Below, piece after piece: positions 1 through 9,808 of a DNA stretch of 64,000 bases. This DNA is from Scandinavium manionii (GTDB lineage: Bacteria > Pseudomonadota > Gammaproteobacteria > Enterobacterales > Enterobacteriaceae). The position numbers and the translations under genes were made by a program. The stretch spans positions 682,001 to 746,000 of the forward strand of contig NZ_JALIGC010000040.1 of assembly GCF_024764775.1 (NCBI RefSeq). The letters are read 5' to 3'. The notes beneath the pieces were generated by a model. That model saw only the letters and a list, made by a program, of their open reading frames with translations. It had not been told where the DNA came from and did no database searches. Within the stretch, counting starts at the first letter, position 1, and each line of letters opens with the position of its first letter.

Positions 1-271
1 GGCTGAAAATCGCCGGGACGTTTGCGGCTGGCCGGGGCCGCCCGCAGGGATGCGGGCGGAGGGCGCAACTTACAGGGATGTTACCTGCGCCCGACCCGAA
101 AGCCAGACGCAATAAGTCACGGGCACCGCGAAGCGGCGATTTTGATCGCCGGGAGCCGGGATTGCAAAGGGAGCGGCGGCGAGCTCCCTTTGCACGTTCA
201 CCGTCAACGGTGTAACAGAAAAGCAGAGGAGCCCTGGTGAACGGAACAATTCCACCGATCCAGCCCCCCCA
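1..271. repeat. Hairpin-rich, GC-rich intergenic element downstream of mscK
   Basis: No convincing gene is visible between the window edge and the mscK stop codon. The stretch is packed with inverted repeats. A 9-bp perfect stem lies at 38-46/51-59 with loop GGGA. A GGGCGCA/TGCGCCC stem lies at 61-67/86-92. GGCGAT/ATCGCC flank a TTTG loop near 135-150. An 11-bp perfect stem (GCAAAGGGAGC) lies at 164-174/183-193, and CACCGT-CA-ACGGTG at 199-212. Such a chain of hairpins suggests a dispersed palindromic repeat or a structured RNA/termination zone after mscK. In E. coli ybaM and priC lie on this side of mscK, and neither is recognisable here. Short open frames on both strands resemble no family I know. 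Confidence 0.5.
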
Positions 272-3200
272 TCACGCACCCGCAGGTGTCGGATCGTCCC
301 CTTTCACTTCGCGCTTCACTTCCGTCACTTGATCACCCATTTTGTTGCTCAGATGAACTTCCAGTTGGTTAAACGCGATGTTAATTCCATTCTCACGACA
401 CAGACGGTCGATGGTGCGGTTCAGCTCGTCCACGGTGTAGCTGCGATCGCGTAATTCGCGCACGTACAGACGCAGCTCATGATCCAGCGTGCTCGGGCCG
501 AAAGTAGTGAAGAACACCGACGGCTCCGGATCGTGCATGACTTTCGGATGTTCCATCGCCGCTTGCAGCAGCACTTCTTTGACTTTATCCAGATCAGAGC
601 CGTAGGCCACGCCCAAACGGATCACCACGCGAGTGATGGTATCGCTCAGTGACCAGTTAATCAGACGCTCGGTCACGAAGGCTTTGTTCGGGATGATCAC
701 CTCTTTACGGTCAAAGTCGGTGATGGTGGTGGCGCGGATACGGATCTTGCTGACCGACCCCGAAAACGTCCCAATGGTCACTGTATCGCCGATGCGTACC
801 GGGCGTTCGAACAGGATGATCAGGCCTGACACAAAGTTACCGAAAATTTCCTGTAAACCAAAGCCAAGACCGACCGACAGCGCGGCGGCGAGCCATTGCA
901 GTTTGTCCCACGACACGCCGAGCGAGCCGAAGACCGTCATTGCGCCCGCGCCAATAATCACATAATTCAAAATCGTCGTGATGGCGTAAGAGGCCCCCTG
1001 GCGCATGTTCAGACGCGAGAGCACCAGCACTTCCAGCAGGCCCGGTAAGTTACGGATCAACGCCCAGGCAACCCCAAAGGAAATCAGCGCAAACAGCAAG
1101 CTACCGAGCGTGACGTTACGTAGCACTTCGGCCCCGGCTTCGGTCACGTTGTAATGCCACAACGTGATACTGTCGAGATAGGCGAATACGGTGATTAAGT
1201 CTGACCAAATCGCCCAGAACATCACGCCAAACAGTGCGGTCATCACCAGCACAGTAATACGCAACGTCTGCTGGTTAACGTCTTCCAGCGCGATGGTCGG
1301 TTCTTCCAGCGGCTCTGCCCCTTCCGCGCCCTCTTTCACAATATGCTGACGACGCGCCAGCGCACGGCGGTAGGCAATTCGGCGAGCGGCAACGCTCAGG
1401 CCACGCAGCACGGTCTGGTAAATCAGGTTCCACAGAATGACCAGATAAACGGTTTCAATCCAGCGTCCGGCCAAGCGCAGCGTAGTGTAGAAATACCCGG
1501 TGGCAGTCAGCACCATCAGCGCAACCGGCACAATCGCCAGCGTAGTAATGGTTATCAGGCGCAGGCTGTGGGACTCTTTGTCACGCCAGCTGTCACGGCA
1601 CATCGGCCAGATAAGCACCGTGACCAGCATCAGGTTGAGGAAAATCGCAAACTGGCCGAGCACGTCATCCATCAGGTGCAGCGGCGAGAGCTCCGCTTCA
1701 ACAGACCAAAAGTGCAGCGGCAGCAGCGCCAGGCTGATACGTACAATCTGGCGACGCCAGTGGCTGGTCAGCTGCGGCTGCATGTTGAAATGCATCACCG
1801 CCACGCCGTTTTTCTCAAGCACTTTCCAGCACATGCCAAAAATCAGCCAGAACAACGCCAGTTTTTTACTGAACGCCCACAGCAGGTCGCTGATGTTAAG
1901 CTGCATGGTCAGCAGGATCAGACCCATCGCCAGGATTAGCATCACCACCGGCAGGGTGCGGATCAGATCGATAAACAGCGCTTTCGGGGTATTGAGCTGG
2001 CTGTCGTTACGCAATTGCCCCACTTCCGAGGCCAGCTTTTGCTGGTAGTTGCGCAGCCATTTCATGCGCCAGCGGATAAGCCCGGCGATCAGTAACAGCG
2101 GCAATCCGGCAAGGAAAGCAACGAACACCGATGGCCAGGCTTTTTCCCAGTTGACGGTGACTTTCATTTTGCTGAACTGATCTTTCAGCGCCGACGGAAA
2201 CGATTTAATCCAATCCCAGTCCATCGGTTTGTTGCTGTTCACCCAGAAAATTTGCTGGGTAAGAATAGAGCGCAGGCTTTTCGATACACTCATCAACTGC
2301 TGCTGGTTCACCTGTAGGTTGATAGCCATCATCAGCTGGTTGCCGAGCTGCTTGTTCATCTGGTCGAGTAATTCACGACGCATGTCGACCACCTGGGTCA
2401 GCGCATCGGTCACTTCGTCGGTGACGTCAGTGTTGTGGCCCTCTTCCAGCTTCGCCACGAAATCGTCGCTCTGGAACAGCGCATCACGCTGCTGATTCAC
2501 TTCAAACTGCTCAAGACGCAGGTCCGCAATGCGGTTGGTCATGTCTTCCAGTTCATCCGCCGATGGCAGCGTCTGCTGTTCCTGATAGAGAATACGCGAC
2601 AGTAGCAGGCTGCCTTTGAGCATCGAAATCTGTTCTTTGATGTTGCGCTCGGACTGCAGCGCGCGGTCGAGCCAGGTTTTGACCCGAATATTTTGCTGCA
2701 CCAGCTGGTTGCCGGTCTCGGTCGCTTTAATCAAACGTTCGCTAAGCTGATGGTTAACATCCAGTTCCTGTTTGACCAACGGATTCGCCTGAATGCGTTC
2801 GGCATCGTCAGGTGAGACCGCTTCTTCCGCCGTTTTTTCGGTCAGGGTCAGACGCTTGCTGTTGACCGCCTCCTGTAGCAGCAGGAGTTGATGCTGAAGA
2901 CGGTTGCTGTTGGCAGTGACATAATCGCGCTGTTTCTGCAATGTGTCCTGCAGCACGGTGTTGCCGGAGAGGCTTTTACGCTGTTGATCGAGTTCGGCGT
3001 TGAGCAACGCCTGCTGCACTAACAGCATGGTTTGTTGACTCGGACGCAGCGCGTCTTCACCCACGGTGGTGCCGTTCAGGCGATTACGAATTTGTTGGAG
3101 CTGCTGGGACGCGTTGTACATGGCGTTCTGCACACGTTCGGGCTGCGTTTGCAGAGACACCAGTTGACTGTTGTAGGTGGCGAGATCGTTCTGCGCGTTT

Positions 3201-3625
3201 TGCAGTTGATCGAGTAATTCAGTGACCCGCGCTTCCAGTTGACGCATCGAAAGCTGATTCAGATTTTTGCGGGTTTCGTCATCGTTGTCGACGTCGGATA
3301 GCGCGTTGAGGCTGTCGGTAGCCTGGCGCATTTTGGCCGGGGCCTGGTCTATCTGCTGTTTAAGCTGTGCGGTTTCATCTTTGACGCGGTCAATTTTATC
3401 GAGCAATTGCAGGGTGTCCGACAGGTCCTGCTCAACGAGCTTATCCTGCGGAGTGAGTTCTTTTTTCTTACTCAGCGTCGTGAGTTGCTTTTGCACATCA
3501 GCCCGATCAGGCAGATCGTTATTGCTTTGCGCGCGCGCCTGCGAAATGCCAAAGGTACCGAAGAAAAAGGTCAGAGCGATGATGAGCGCGGAAAATGATT
3601 TTCGCCAGAAATTGTTGTGCAGCAT
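272..3625 (-). CDS. mscK: Potassium-dependent mechanosensitive channel MscK (KefA)
   Basis: This is a large inner-membrane mechanosensitive channel that opens under membrane tension during hypo-osmotic shock; in E. coli its activity depends on external potassium. The 1117-residue product is close to the 1120 residues of E. coli MscK. It starts with a signal peptide ending ARAQ near residue 33. A long glutamine-rich, coiled-coil periplasmic region follows to about residue 480, then a cluster of about eleven hydrophobic segments. The C-terminal MscS pore and beta domain carries GFGLQEIFGNFVSGL and PVRIGDTVTIG near residues 920-960. It is co-directional with acrR, about 130 bp upstream, as in E. 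coli. Confidence 0.96.
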   Translation of the reverse strand: MLHNNFWRKSFSALIIALTFFFGTFGISQARAQSNNDLPDRADVQKQLTTLSKKKELTPQDKLVEQDLSDTLQLLDKIDRVKDETAQLKQQIDQAPAKMRQATDSLNALSDVDNDDETRKNLNQLSMRQLEARVTELLDQLQNAQNDLATYNSQLVSLQTQPERVQNAMYNASQQLQQIRNRLNGTTVGEDALRPSQQTMLLVQQALLNAELDQQRKSLSGNTVLQDTLQKQRDYVTANSNRLQHQLLLLQEAVNSKRLTLTEKTAEEAVSPDDAERIQANPLVKQELDVNHQLSERLIKATETGNQLVQQNIRVKTWLDRALQSERNIKEQISMLKGSLLLSRILYQEQQTLPSADELEDMTNRIADLRLEQFEVNQQRDALFQSDDFVAKLEEGHNTDVTDEVTDALTQVVDMRRELLDQMNKQLGNQLMMAINLQVNQQQLMSVSKSLRSILTQQIFWVNSNKPMDWDWIKSFPSALKDQFSKMKVTVNWEKAWPSVFVAFLAGLPLLLIAGLIRWRMKWLRNYQQKLASEVGQLRNDSQLNTPKALFIDLIRTLPVVMLILAMGLILLTMQLNISDLLWAFSKKLALFWLIFGMCWKVLEKNGVAVMHFNMQPQLTSHWRRQIVRISLALLPLHFWSVEAELSPLHLMDDVLGQFAIFLNLMLVTVLIWPMCRDSWRDKESHSLRLITITTLAIVPVALMVLTATGYFYTTLRLAGRWIETVYLVILWNLIYQTVLRGLSVAARRIAYRRALARRQHIVKEGAEGAEPLEEPTIALEDVNQQTLRITVLVMTALFGVMFWAIWSDLITVFAYLDSITLWHYNVTEAGAEVLRNVTLGSLLFALISFGVAWALIRNLPGLLEVLVLSRLNMRQGASYAITTILNYVIIGAGAMTVFGSLGVSWDKLQWLAAALSVGLGFGLQEIFGNFVSGLIILFERPVRIGDTVTIGTFSGSVSKIRIRATTITDFDRKEVIIPNKAFVTERLINWSLSDTITRVVIRLGVAYGSDLDKVKEVLLQAAMEHPKVMHDPEPSVFFTTFGPSTLDHELRLYVRELRDRSYTVDELNRTIDRLCRENGINIAFNQLEVHLSNKMGDQVTEVKREVKGDDPTPAGA

Positions 3626-3753
3626 AGTGTCAGCATGAATGAGTTCAGGGCCGGAGACGCCGGGAGCAATAGCCGGCGAAGAATAGCATTTCTCCCGTTC
3701 GCCGAATAGCAGTCAGCCTTAGGAAAATTCCGGGTATATTCCCTTTTGCGCAT

Positions 3754-4398
3754 TCATTGCGACGGGCCAGCCCGCAGCGTCGGGCAAAGCTGGTACATTT
3801 CCAGCAAAATAGCGATGTAGTCTCGGGCTTCTTTTTTCAGGTCAAAGGTGTCGGGGGAAAATAACCAATTTTCGACAATCCCGGAAATATAGCTGCGCAT
3901 CAAAATGGCAGCACGTCGGGTGAGTAAATCAGCCGGAAGTTGTCCGGCTAGCGTACATTCCCGTAAGGCCTGTTCTACCCGGTCATAACTTTCAAGGCAA
4001 AGGTCGCGCTGAACCTGCTGCACAGTGGCCATTTCGCCAACAAATTCACATTTATGGAAGATTATCTCCATCAATAAGCGCCGACGCTCTACGACCACCG
4101 TCGCTTCCAGGATATAGACCAGGATTTCCCTAAGAACTGAAAGTGGATCGCCGGGGAATTTTGCCTGATACTCAGACTCAAGACTGCCGATACTGAATTC
4201 ATAAAGCTGCCAGATTTCGTTAAATAAATCTGATTTGTTCTTGAAATGCCAGTAAATTGCTCCGCGGGTAACACCAGCCGCTTTTGCAATCTCGGCCAGC
4301 GAGGTGGATGATACCCCCCGTTGGGAAAACAACCGCAGGGCCACATCGAGTATGTGATGCCGTGTTTCCAGGGCTTGTTGTTTGGTTTTTCGTGCCAT
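3754..4398 (-). CDS. acrR: TetR-family repressor AcrR of the acrAB pump
   Basis: AcrR represses acrAB and itself and is released by binding pump substrates such as dyes and drugs. The 214 residues match the family length (215 in E. coli). The N-terminal helix-turn-helix (about residues 10-55) includes GVSSTSLAEIAKAAGVTR and GAIYWHFKNKSDLF. The remainder is the all-helical ligand-binding and dimer domain. It is divergent from acrA, and its operator lies between them. No frameshift or premature stop is present, so the repressor is predicted to be functional. Confidence 0.97.
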   Translation of the reverse strand: MARKTKQQALETRHHILDVALRLFSQRGVSSTSLAEIAKAAGVTRGAIYWHFKNKSDLFNEIWQLYEFSIGSLESEYQAKFPGDPLSVLREILVYILEATVVVERRRLLMEIIFHKCEFVGEMATVQQVQRDLCLESYDRVEQALRECTLAGQLPADLLTRRAAILMRSYISGIVENWLFSPDTFDLKKEARDYIAILLEMYQLCPTLRAGPSQ

Positions 4399-4426
4399 AG
4401 GTTGGTGAATTTACAGAGGTTAGATT

Positions 4427-4450
4427 TACATACATTTGTGAATGTATGTA
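4427..4450. promoter_or_regulatory. AcrR operator in the acrR-acrA intergenic region
   Basis: A 24-bp operator begins TACATACATT and ends AATGTATGTA, with the two 10-bp arms around a TGTG centre. It is the same palindrome known as the AcrR site upstream of E. coli acrA. It lies 28 bp upstream of the acrR start and 89 bp upstream of the acrA start, so one bound repressor can act on both divergent promoters. The AT-rich stretch just after it (near 4460-4472) is the likely acrA -10 region. Confidence 0.93.
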
Positions 4451-4539
4451 CCATAGCACGACCATAATATAAAGCAGCAATGGGTTTGTGGACATTTGAT
4501 CCATTGATCAATTTGAAATCGGACACTCGAGGTTTACAT

Positions 4540-5733
4540 ATGAACAAAAACAGAGGGTTAACGCCTCTGGCGGTCGTTCTGATGCTTTCAGGCAGCTTAG
4601 CGCTTACAGGATGTGACGATAAACAGGCTCAACAAGGAGCGGCGCATACGCCAGAAGTTGGTGTTGTAACGCTCAAAACCGAACCTCTCCAAATCACGAC
4701 TGAATTACCTGGCCGCACCAGTGCTTTCCGTATCGCAGAAGTTCGTCCTCAGGTGAGTGGCATTATCCTGAAGCGCAACTTTACGGAAGGCGGTGAAATC
4801 AAGGCTGGCGAGTCTCTGTATCAGATTGATCCGGCAACCTATCAGGCTGCGTACGACAGTGCAAAAGGCGATCTGGCGAAAGCAGATGCTGCAGCGAAAA
4901 TCGCTCAGCTGACGGTTAACCGTTATCAGAAACTGGTCGGTACGCAGTACATCAGTAAGCAGGATTACGACACAGCCCTGGCGGATGCACAGCAGGCTAA
5001 CGCTGCCGTTGTCGCTGCAAAAGCTGCGGTTGAAAGCGCGCGTATCAATCTGGCTTACACCAAAGTGACTTCTCCAATCAGTGGCCGCATTGGCAAATCT
5101 TCCGTTACCGAAGGTGCGCTGGTACAGAACGGTCAGGCTGATGCCCTGGCAACCGTGCAGCAGCTTGATCCTATCTATGTGGATGTTACGCAATCCAGTA
5201 ACGATTTCCTGCGTCTGAAGCAGGAACTGGCGAGCGGCGCGCTGAAGCAAGTTGACGGCAAAGCGAAAGTCGACCTCGTTACTCAGGACGGTATCAAATA
5301 TTCGCAGAATGGTACCCTGGAATTCTCTGATGTGACCGTAGACCAGACCACCGGTTCTATTACCCTTCGCGCTGTCTTCCCGAATCCTGACCATACCCTG
5401 TTACCGGGCATGTTCGTGCGGGCAAAACTGGAAGAAGGGACCAACCCGACGGCGCTGCTGGTACCTCAGCAGGGCGTAACGCGTACCCCACGTGGTGATG
5501 CCAGCGTCATGCTGGTCGGTGAAGGCGACAAAGTTGAACTTCGCCAGATTACCGCAACCCAGGCTATCGGCGACAAATGGCTGGTTACAGACGGTCTGAA
5601 AACAGGCGATCGCGTCATCATTACCGGTTTACAAAAAGTGAAACCGGGCGCTCAGGTAAAAGCGCAGGAAGTCACTTCTGACGCACAGCAGCAAACTGCA
5701 GGTAATGCAGCGTCAGAACAGCCTAAGTCTTAA
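4540..5733 (+). CDS. acrA: AcrA, periplasmic adaptor of the AcrAB-TolC pump
   Basis: AcrA is the lipid-anchored membrane-fusion protein that bridges AcrB in the inner membrane and TolC in the outer membrane. The product has 397 residues, equal to E. coli AcrA. A lipoprotein signal ends with the lipobox LTGC (Cys about residue 25). A lipoyl/beta-barrel domain and a coiled-coil hairpin rich in Ala/Gln (about 95-170) follow, with the strand motif ISGRIGKSSVTEGALV. The reading frame extends 60 bases further upstream, but the ATG at 4540 matches the orthologue exactly. acrB begins 22 bp after the stop, so the two form one operon under AcrR control. Confidence 0.98.
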   Translation: MNKNRGLTPLAVVLMLSGSLALTGCDDKQAQQGAAHTPEVGVVTLKTEPLQITTELPGRTSAFRIAEVRPQVSGIILKRNFTEGGEIKAGESLYQIDPATYQAAYDSAKGDLAKADAAAKIAQLTVNRYQKLVGTQYISKQDYDTALADAQQANAAVVAAKAAVESARINLAYTKVTSPISGRIGKSSVTEGALVQNGQADALATVQQLDPIYVDVTQSSNDFLRLKQELASGALKQVDGKAKVDLVTQDGIKYSQNGTLEFSDVTVDQTTGSITLRAVFPNPDHTLLPGMFVRAKLEEGTNPTALLVPQQGVTRTPRGDASVMLVGEGDKVELRQITATQAIGDKWLVTDGLKTGDRVIITGLQKVKPGAQVKAQEVTSDAQQQTAGNAASEQPKS

Positions 5734-5755
5734 CTTAAACAGGAGACGTTAAGAC

Positions 5756-8700
5756 ATGCCTAATTTCTTTATCGATCGCCCCATATTCGCATGGGTGATC
5801 GCCATCATTATCATGCTGGCAGGAGGGCTTGCGATCCTCAAATTGCCGATAGCGCAATATCCAACGATTGCGCCACCGGCGATTGCTATCACGGCCGTGT
5901 ATCCCGGAGCGGATGCTGCGACCGTGCAGAACACCGTGACGCAGGTTATCGAACAGAACATGAACGGTATCGATAACCTGATGTACATGTCGTCAAACGG
6001 TGACTCCACGGGTACAGCAACCATTACGCTGACTTTCCAGTCGGGTACCGATCCTGACATCGCTCAGGTTCAGGTGCAGAACAAACTGCAGCTGGCGATG
6101 CCGCTTCTGCCGCAGGAAGTTCAGCAGCAGGGCGTGAGCGTTGAGAAAGCGTCAAGTAGCTTCCTGATGGTTGTCGGTGTGATTAACACCGACGGCACCA
6201 TGACGCAGGACGATATCTCCGACTACGTTGCAGCCAACATGAAGGATCCGATCAGCCGTACTTCCGGCGTCGGTGACGTTCAGCTATTCGGTTCTCAGTA
6301 CGCGATGCGTATCTGGATGGACCCGAACAAACTGAATAACTTCCAGTTGACTCCGGTTGATGTTATCACCGCTCTGAAAGCACAGAACGCCCAGGTTGCA
6401 GCTGGTCAGTTAGGCGGTACTCCGCCGGTGAAAGGCCAGCAGCTGAACGCCTCGATCATCGCCCAGACACGTCTGACGAATACCGATGAGTTCGGCAAAA
6501 TCTTGCTGAAAGTGAATCCGGACGGTTCGCAGGTTCGCCTGCGTGACGTGGCGAAGATTGAACTCGGCGGCGAAAACTACGATGTTGTCGCGAAGTTTAA
6601 CGGACAGCCTGCATCAGGTCTGGGGATCAAACTGGCGACCGGCGCGAACGCGCTGAACACCGCCGATGCGATCCGCGCGGAACTGAAACGCATGGAGCCG
6701 TTCTTCCCGGCAGGGATGAAAATCGTTTACCCATACGACACCACGCCGTTCGTGAAAATCTCCATTCACGAAGTGGTGAAAACGCTGGTTGAAGCGATAA
6801 TCCTCGTGTTCCTCGTCATGTATCTGTTCCTGCAGAACTTCCGCGCCACGCTGATCCCAACCATCGCCGTACCGGTGGTACTGTTGGGTACGTTCGCGAT
6901 TCTGTCTATCTTCGGCTACTCGATAAACACCCTGACGATGTTCGGGATGGTGCTCGCCATCGGCCTGTTGGTAGATGACGCCATCGTGGTGGTCGAGAAC
7001 GTCGAACGTGTCATGGCCGAGGAAGGACTACCGCCGAAAGAAGCGACCCGTAAATCGATGGGCCAGATCCAGGGCGCGTTGGTGGGTATCGCGATGGTGC
7101 TGTCCGCAGTATTCATCCCGATGGCCTTCTTCGGCGGTTCAACCGGTGCGATTTACCGTCAGTTCTCCATCACTATCGTATCGGCGATGGCACTGTCAGT
7201 TCTCGTGGCGTTGATTCTGACCCCAGCCCTGTGTGCCACCATGTTGAAGCCTATTCAGAAAGGCGGACACGGCGAGCACAAAGGCTTCTTCGGCTGGTTT
7301 AACCGCATGTTCGATAAGAGCACGCATCATTACACCGACAGCGTGGGTAACATCCTGCGCAGCACCGGTCGTTATTTGCTGCTCTATATCATCATCGTGG
7401 TGGGCATGGCCTATCTGTTCGTTCGTCTGCCAAGTTCCTTCTTGCCGGATGAAGACCAGGGCGTATTCCTGACCATGGCGCAGCTGCCTGCAGGTGCAAC
7501 GCAGGAACGTACGCAGAAAGTGCTTGATGAGGTGACGGATTACTACCTCAACAAAGAGAAAGCTAACGTTGAATCTGTGTTCGCGGTTAACGGCTTCGGC
7601 TTCGCCGGCCGTGGTCAGAACACCGGTATCGCGTTCGTTTCTCTGAAGGACTGGAGTGAACGTCCGGGTGCGGAAAACAAAGTGGAAGCTATCACTGGCC
7701 GTGCCATGGCGCGTTTCTCGCAGATTAAAGATGCGATGGTCTTCGCCTTTAACCTGCCGGCGATTGTGGAACTGGGTACCGCAACCGGTTTTGACTTCCA
7801 GCTGATTGACCAGGCGGGTCTGGGTCACGAGAAACTGACACAGGCGCGTAACCAGCTATTCGGTGAAATTGCGAAACACCCTGACATGCTGGTCGGCGTT
7901 CGTCCGAACGGCCTGGAAGATACGCCGCAGTTCAAGATAGATATCGATCAGGAAAAAGCGCAGGCGCTCGGTGTGTCCATTAGCGACATCAACACCACGC
8001 TGGGAGCCGCCTGGGGCGGTAGCTACGTCAACGACTTCGTCGACCGTGGCCGCGTGAAAAAAGTGTATGTGATGTCCGAAGCGCCATACCGTATGCTGCC
8101 GAACGATATTGGCAACTGGTACGTACGTGGCAGCAATGGCCAGATGGTGCCGTTCTCCGCCTTCTCTACCTCGCGCTGGGAATACGGTTCACCGCGTCTG
8201 GAACGCTATAACGGTCTGCCTTCGATGGAAATCCTCGGCCAGGCTGCACCGGGTAAGAGTACCGGTGAAGCGATGCTGCTGATGGAACAGCTGGCGGGCA
8301 AACTGCCGACCGGCGTGGGCTACGACTGGACGGGGATGTCCTACCAGGAACGTCTGTCCGGTAACCAGGCCCCTGCCCTGTATGCAATTTCACTGATTGT
8401 CGTGTTCTTGTGTCTGGCAGCCCTGTATGAGAGCTGGTCGATTCCGTTCTCGGTCATGCTGGTGGTTCCGCTCGGGGTTGTGGGTGCGCTGTTAGCCGCC
8501 ACCTTCCGTGGGCTGACCAACGACGTATACTTCCAGGTAGGCCTGCTGACAACCATTGGCTTGTCGGCGAAGAACGCGATTCTTATCGTGGAATTCGCCA
8601 AAGATCTGATGGAGAAAGAAGGTAAAGGCCTGATTGAATCGACGCTCGAAGCGGTCCGTATGCGTCTGCGTCCGATTCTGATGACCTCCCTGGCGTTTAT

Positions 8701-8902
8701 CCTCGGGGTAATGCCGCTGGTTATCAGTACTGGTGCAGGTTCCGGTGCACAAAACGCCGTAGGTACTGGCGTAATGGGCGGGATGATCACTGCGACCGTT
8801 CTGGCTATCTTCTTTGTTCCCGTGTTCTTCGTGGTGGTTCGCCGCCGTTTCAGTAAAAAGAACGAAGATGTAGAACATAGTCATCCGGTAGAACGCCATT
8901 AA
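5756..8902 (+). CDS. acrB: AcrB, RND-family multidrug efflux transporter
   Basis: AcrB is the proton-driven trimeric exporter that captures drugs, bile salts and dyes in the periplasm and inner membrane and passes them to AcrA-TolC. Its 1048 residues compare with 1049 in E. coli. It begins MPNFFIDRPIFAWV, a transmembrane start typical of HAE1 RND pumps. Twelve membrane segments and two large periplasmic loops are evident. The proton-relay pair sits in AIGLLVDDAIVVVENV near residue 407, and the lysine partner in TTIGLSAKNAILIVEF. A ribosome-binding sequence (aggaga) precedes the ATG. A strong terminator follows directly. Confidence 0.98.
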   Translation: MPNFFIDRPIFAWVIAIIIMLAGGLAILKLPIAQYPTIAPPAIAITAVYPGADAATVQNTVTQVIEQNMNGIDNLMYMSSNGDSTGTATITLTFQSGTDPDIAQVQVQNKLQLAMPLLPQEVQQQGVSVEKASSSFLMVVGVINTDGTMTQDDISDYVAANMKDPISRTSGVGDVQLFGSQYAMRIWMDPNKLNNFQLTPVDVITALKAQNAQVAAGQLGGTPPVKGQQLNASIIAQTRLTNTDEFGKILLKVNPDGSQVRLRDVAKIELGGENYDVVAKFNGQPASGLGIKLATGANALNTADAIRAELKRMEPFFPAGMKIVYPYDTTPFVKISIHEVVKTLVEAIILVFLVMYLFLQNFRATLIPTIAVPVVLLGTFAILSIFGYSINTLTMFGMVLAIGLLVDDAIVVVENVERVMAEEGLPPKEATRKSMGQIQGALVGIAMVLSAVFIPMAFFGGSTGAIYRQFSITIVSAMALSVLVALILTPALCATMLKPIQKGGHGEHKGFFGWFNRMFDKSTHHYTDSVGNILRSTGRYLLLYIIIVVGMAYLFVRLPSSFLPDEDQGVFLTMAQLPAGATQERTQKVLDEVTDYYLNKEKANVESVFAVNGFGFAGRGQNTGIAFVSLKDWSERPGAENKVEAITGRAMARFSQIKDAMVFAFNLPAIVELGTATGFDFQLIDQAGLGHEKLTQARNQLFGEIAKHPDMLVGVRPNGLEDTPQFKIDIDQEKAQALGVSISDINTTLGAAWGGSYVNDFVDRGRVKKVYVMSEAPYRMLPNDIGNWYVRGSNGQMVPFSAFSTSRWEYGSPRLERYNGLPSMEILGQAAPGKSTGEAMLLMEQLAGKLPTGVGYDWTGMSYQERLSGNQAPALYAISLIVVFLCLAALYESWSIPFSVMLVVPLGVVGALLAATFRGLTNDVYFQVGLLTTIGLSAKNAILIVEFAKDLMEKEGKGLIESTLEAVRMRLRPILMTSLAFILGVMPLVISTGAGSGAQNAVGTGVMGGMITATVLAIFFVPVFFVVVRRRFSKKNEDVEHSHPVERH

Positions 8903-8923
8903 TTAGCGTTTGCTGAAATGAAA

Positions 8924-8952
8924 AAGGGCCGCTTCTGCGGCCCTTCTTTTTT
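8924..8952 (+). terminator. Rho-independent terminator after acrB
   Basis: A 9-bp perfect stem AAGGGCCGC/GCGGCCCTT with a TTCT loop is followed by a T-rich run. It starts 22 bp after the acrB stop codon. Confidence 0.92.
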
Positions 8953-9406
8953 GTTCCTAAGATTAATCGCACGTATTGCGCAATTGTTTATTTAATGCCA
9001 GCAATCATTAGGGATATAATCTTAATAATGTGGATATTTTCTTCAGGCAATATGCCGAAATCCTGCCTTCTTTTCAGATGATAGCGTAGGATTGCTCTTA
9101 GTTTGATTGCCTTGCACTTACTGGCTATCCATTAAAACAGGTTTTCATTAAAGATAACCCAATGAAAAATAAGCGTGTCTGCGCCTATTTTACGGTAACA
9201 GTCGGACGTCATTGGTAATAGAAATGTCGTGTAATGTGGATGGCGACTCGCGAAATAACGGTAATTGTAATTTTTCGTAATAGCGCGGTGAAATCTTTTT
9301 CAGAGTAGATTATAGTTACGGTATCAGGTTCACAGCGTATGTTCCGGGTCAGACAGTAGTATCCATCCCACACGGTGTTTGTTGATTAATCATAAGGGGA
9401 TGCGTT
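8953..9406 (+). promoter_or_regulatory. Long AT-rich leader region upstream of tomB-hha
   Basis: About 450 bp without a gene separate the acrB terminator from tomB. The DNA is AT-rich, as is usual for H-NS/Hha-bound regions. A possible promoter for tomB-hha is GTGAAA (9288-9293), a 17-bp spacer and TATAGT (9311-9316). A clear ribosome-binding site (AAGGGGATG) precedes the tomB ATG at 9407. I see no small gene or strong hairpin here. Confidence 0.4.
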
Positions 9407-9781
9407 ATGGACGAGTACTCGCCAAAAAGACATGATCTCGCACAGCTTAAATTCCTCTGTGAAACGTTGTATCATGACTGTCTCGCTAACCTTGAAGAAA
9501 ACCGAGCTGGCTGGGTTAATGACCCTACGTCGGCCCTGAATCTTCAACTTAATGAACTGATCGAGCACATTGCAACCTTCGCACTTAATTACAAAATTAA
9601 GTATAACGAAGACAATAAATTGATCGCGCAAATTGATGAATATCTGGACGACACCTTTATGTTGTTCAGTAACTACGGCATTAATGCTGATGATTTGCAG
9701 AAATGGCGGAAGTCAGGAAACAGACTCTTCCGTTGCTTTGTCAATCTTAGCCGGACGAACCCTGTAAGTCTTTCTTGTTAA
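9407..9781 (+). CDS. tomB: TomB, biofilm protein and Hha antidote
   Basis: The 124-residue product matches the length and nearly the full sequence of E. coli TomB (YbaJ), starting MDEYSPKRHD and ending SLSC. In E. coli, TomB counteracts the toxicity of overproduced Hha, by oxidising a conserved Hha cysteine, and affects fimbriae and biofilm formation. It is a small acidic helical protein with a WRKSGNRLFRCFVN segment near the C terminus. hha begins 27 bp downstream, giving the canonical tomB-hha pair. Confidence 0.95.
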   Translation: MDEYSPKRHDLAQLKFLCETLYHDCLANLEENRAGWVNDPTSALNLQLNELIEHIATFALNYKIKYNEDNKLIAQIDEYLDDTFMLFSNYGINADDLQKWRKSGNRLFRCFVNLSRTNPVSLSC

Positions 9782-9808
9782 AATTATTACAATCAAAAAG
9801 GTGAAGTT

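Noticed and set aside
70..279. Possible 69-residue minus-strand gene at the left edge
   Set aside because: It spans the hairpin-rich repeat, overlaps the mscK 3' end and shows no family resemblance; the hairpins explain the sequence better.
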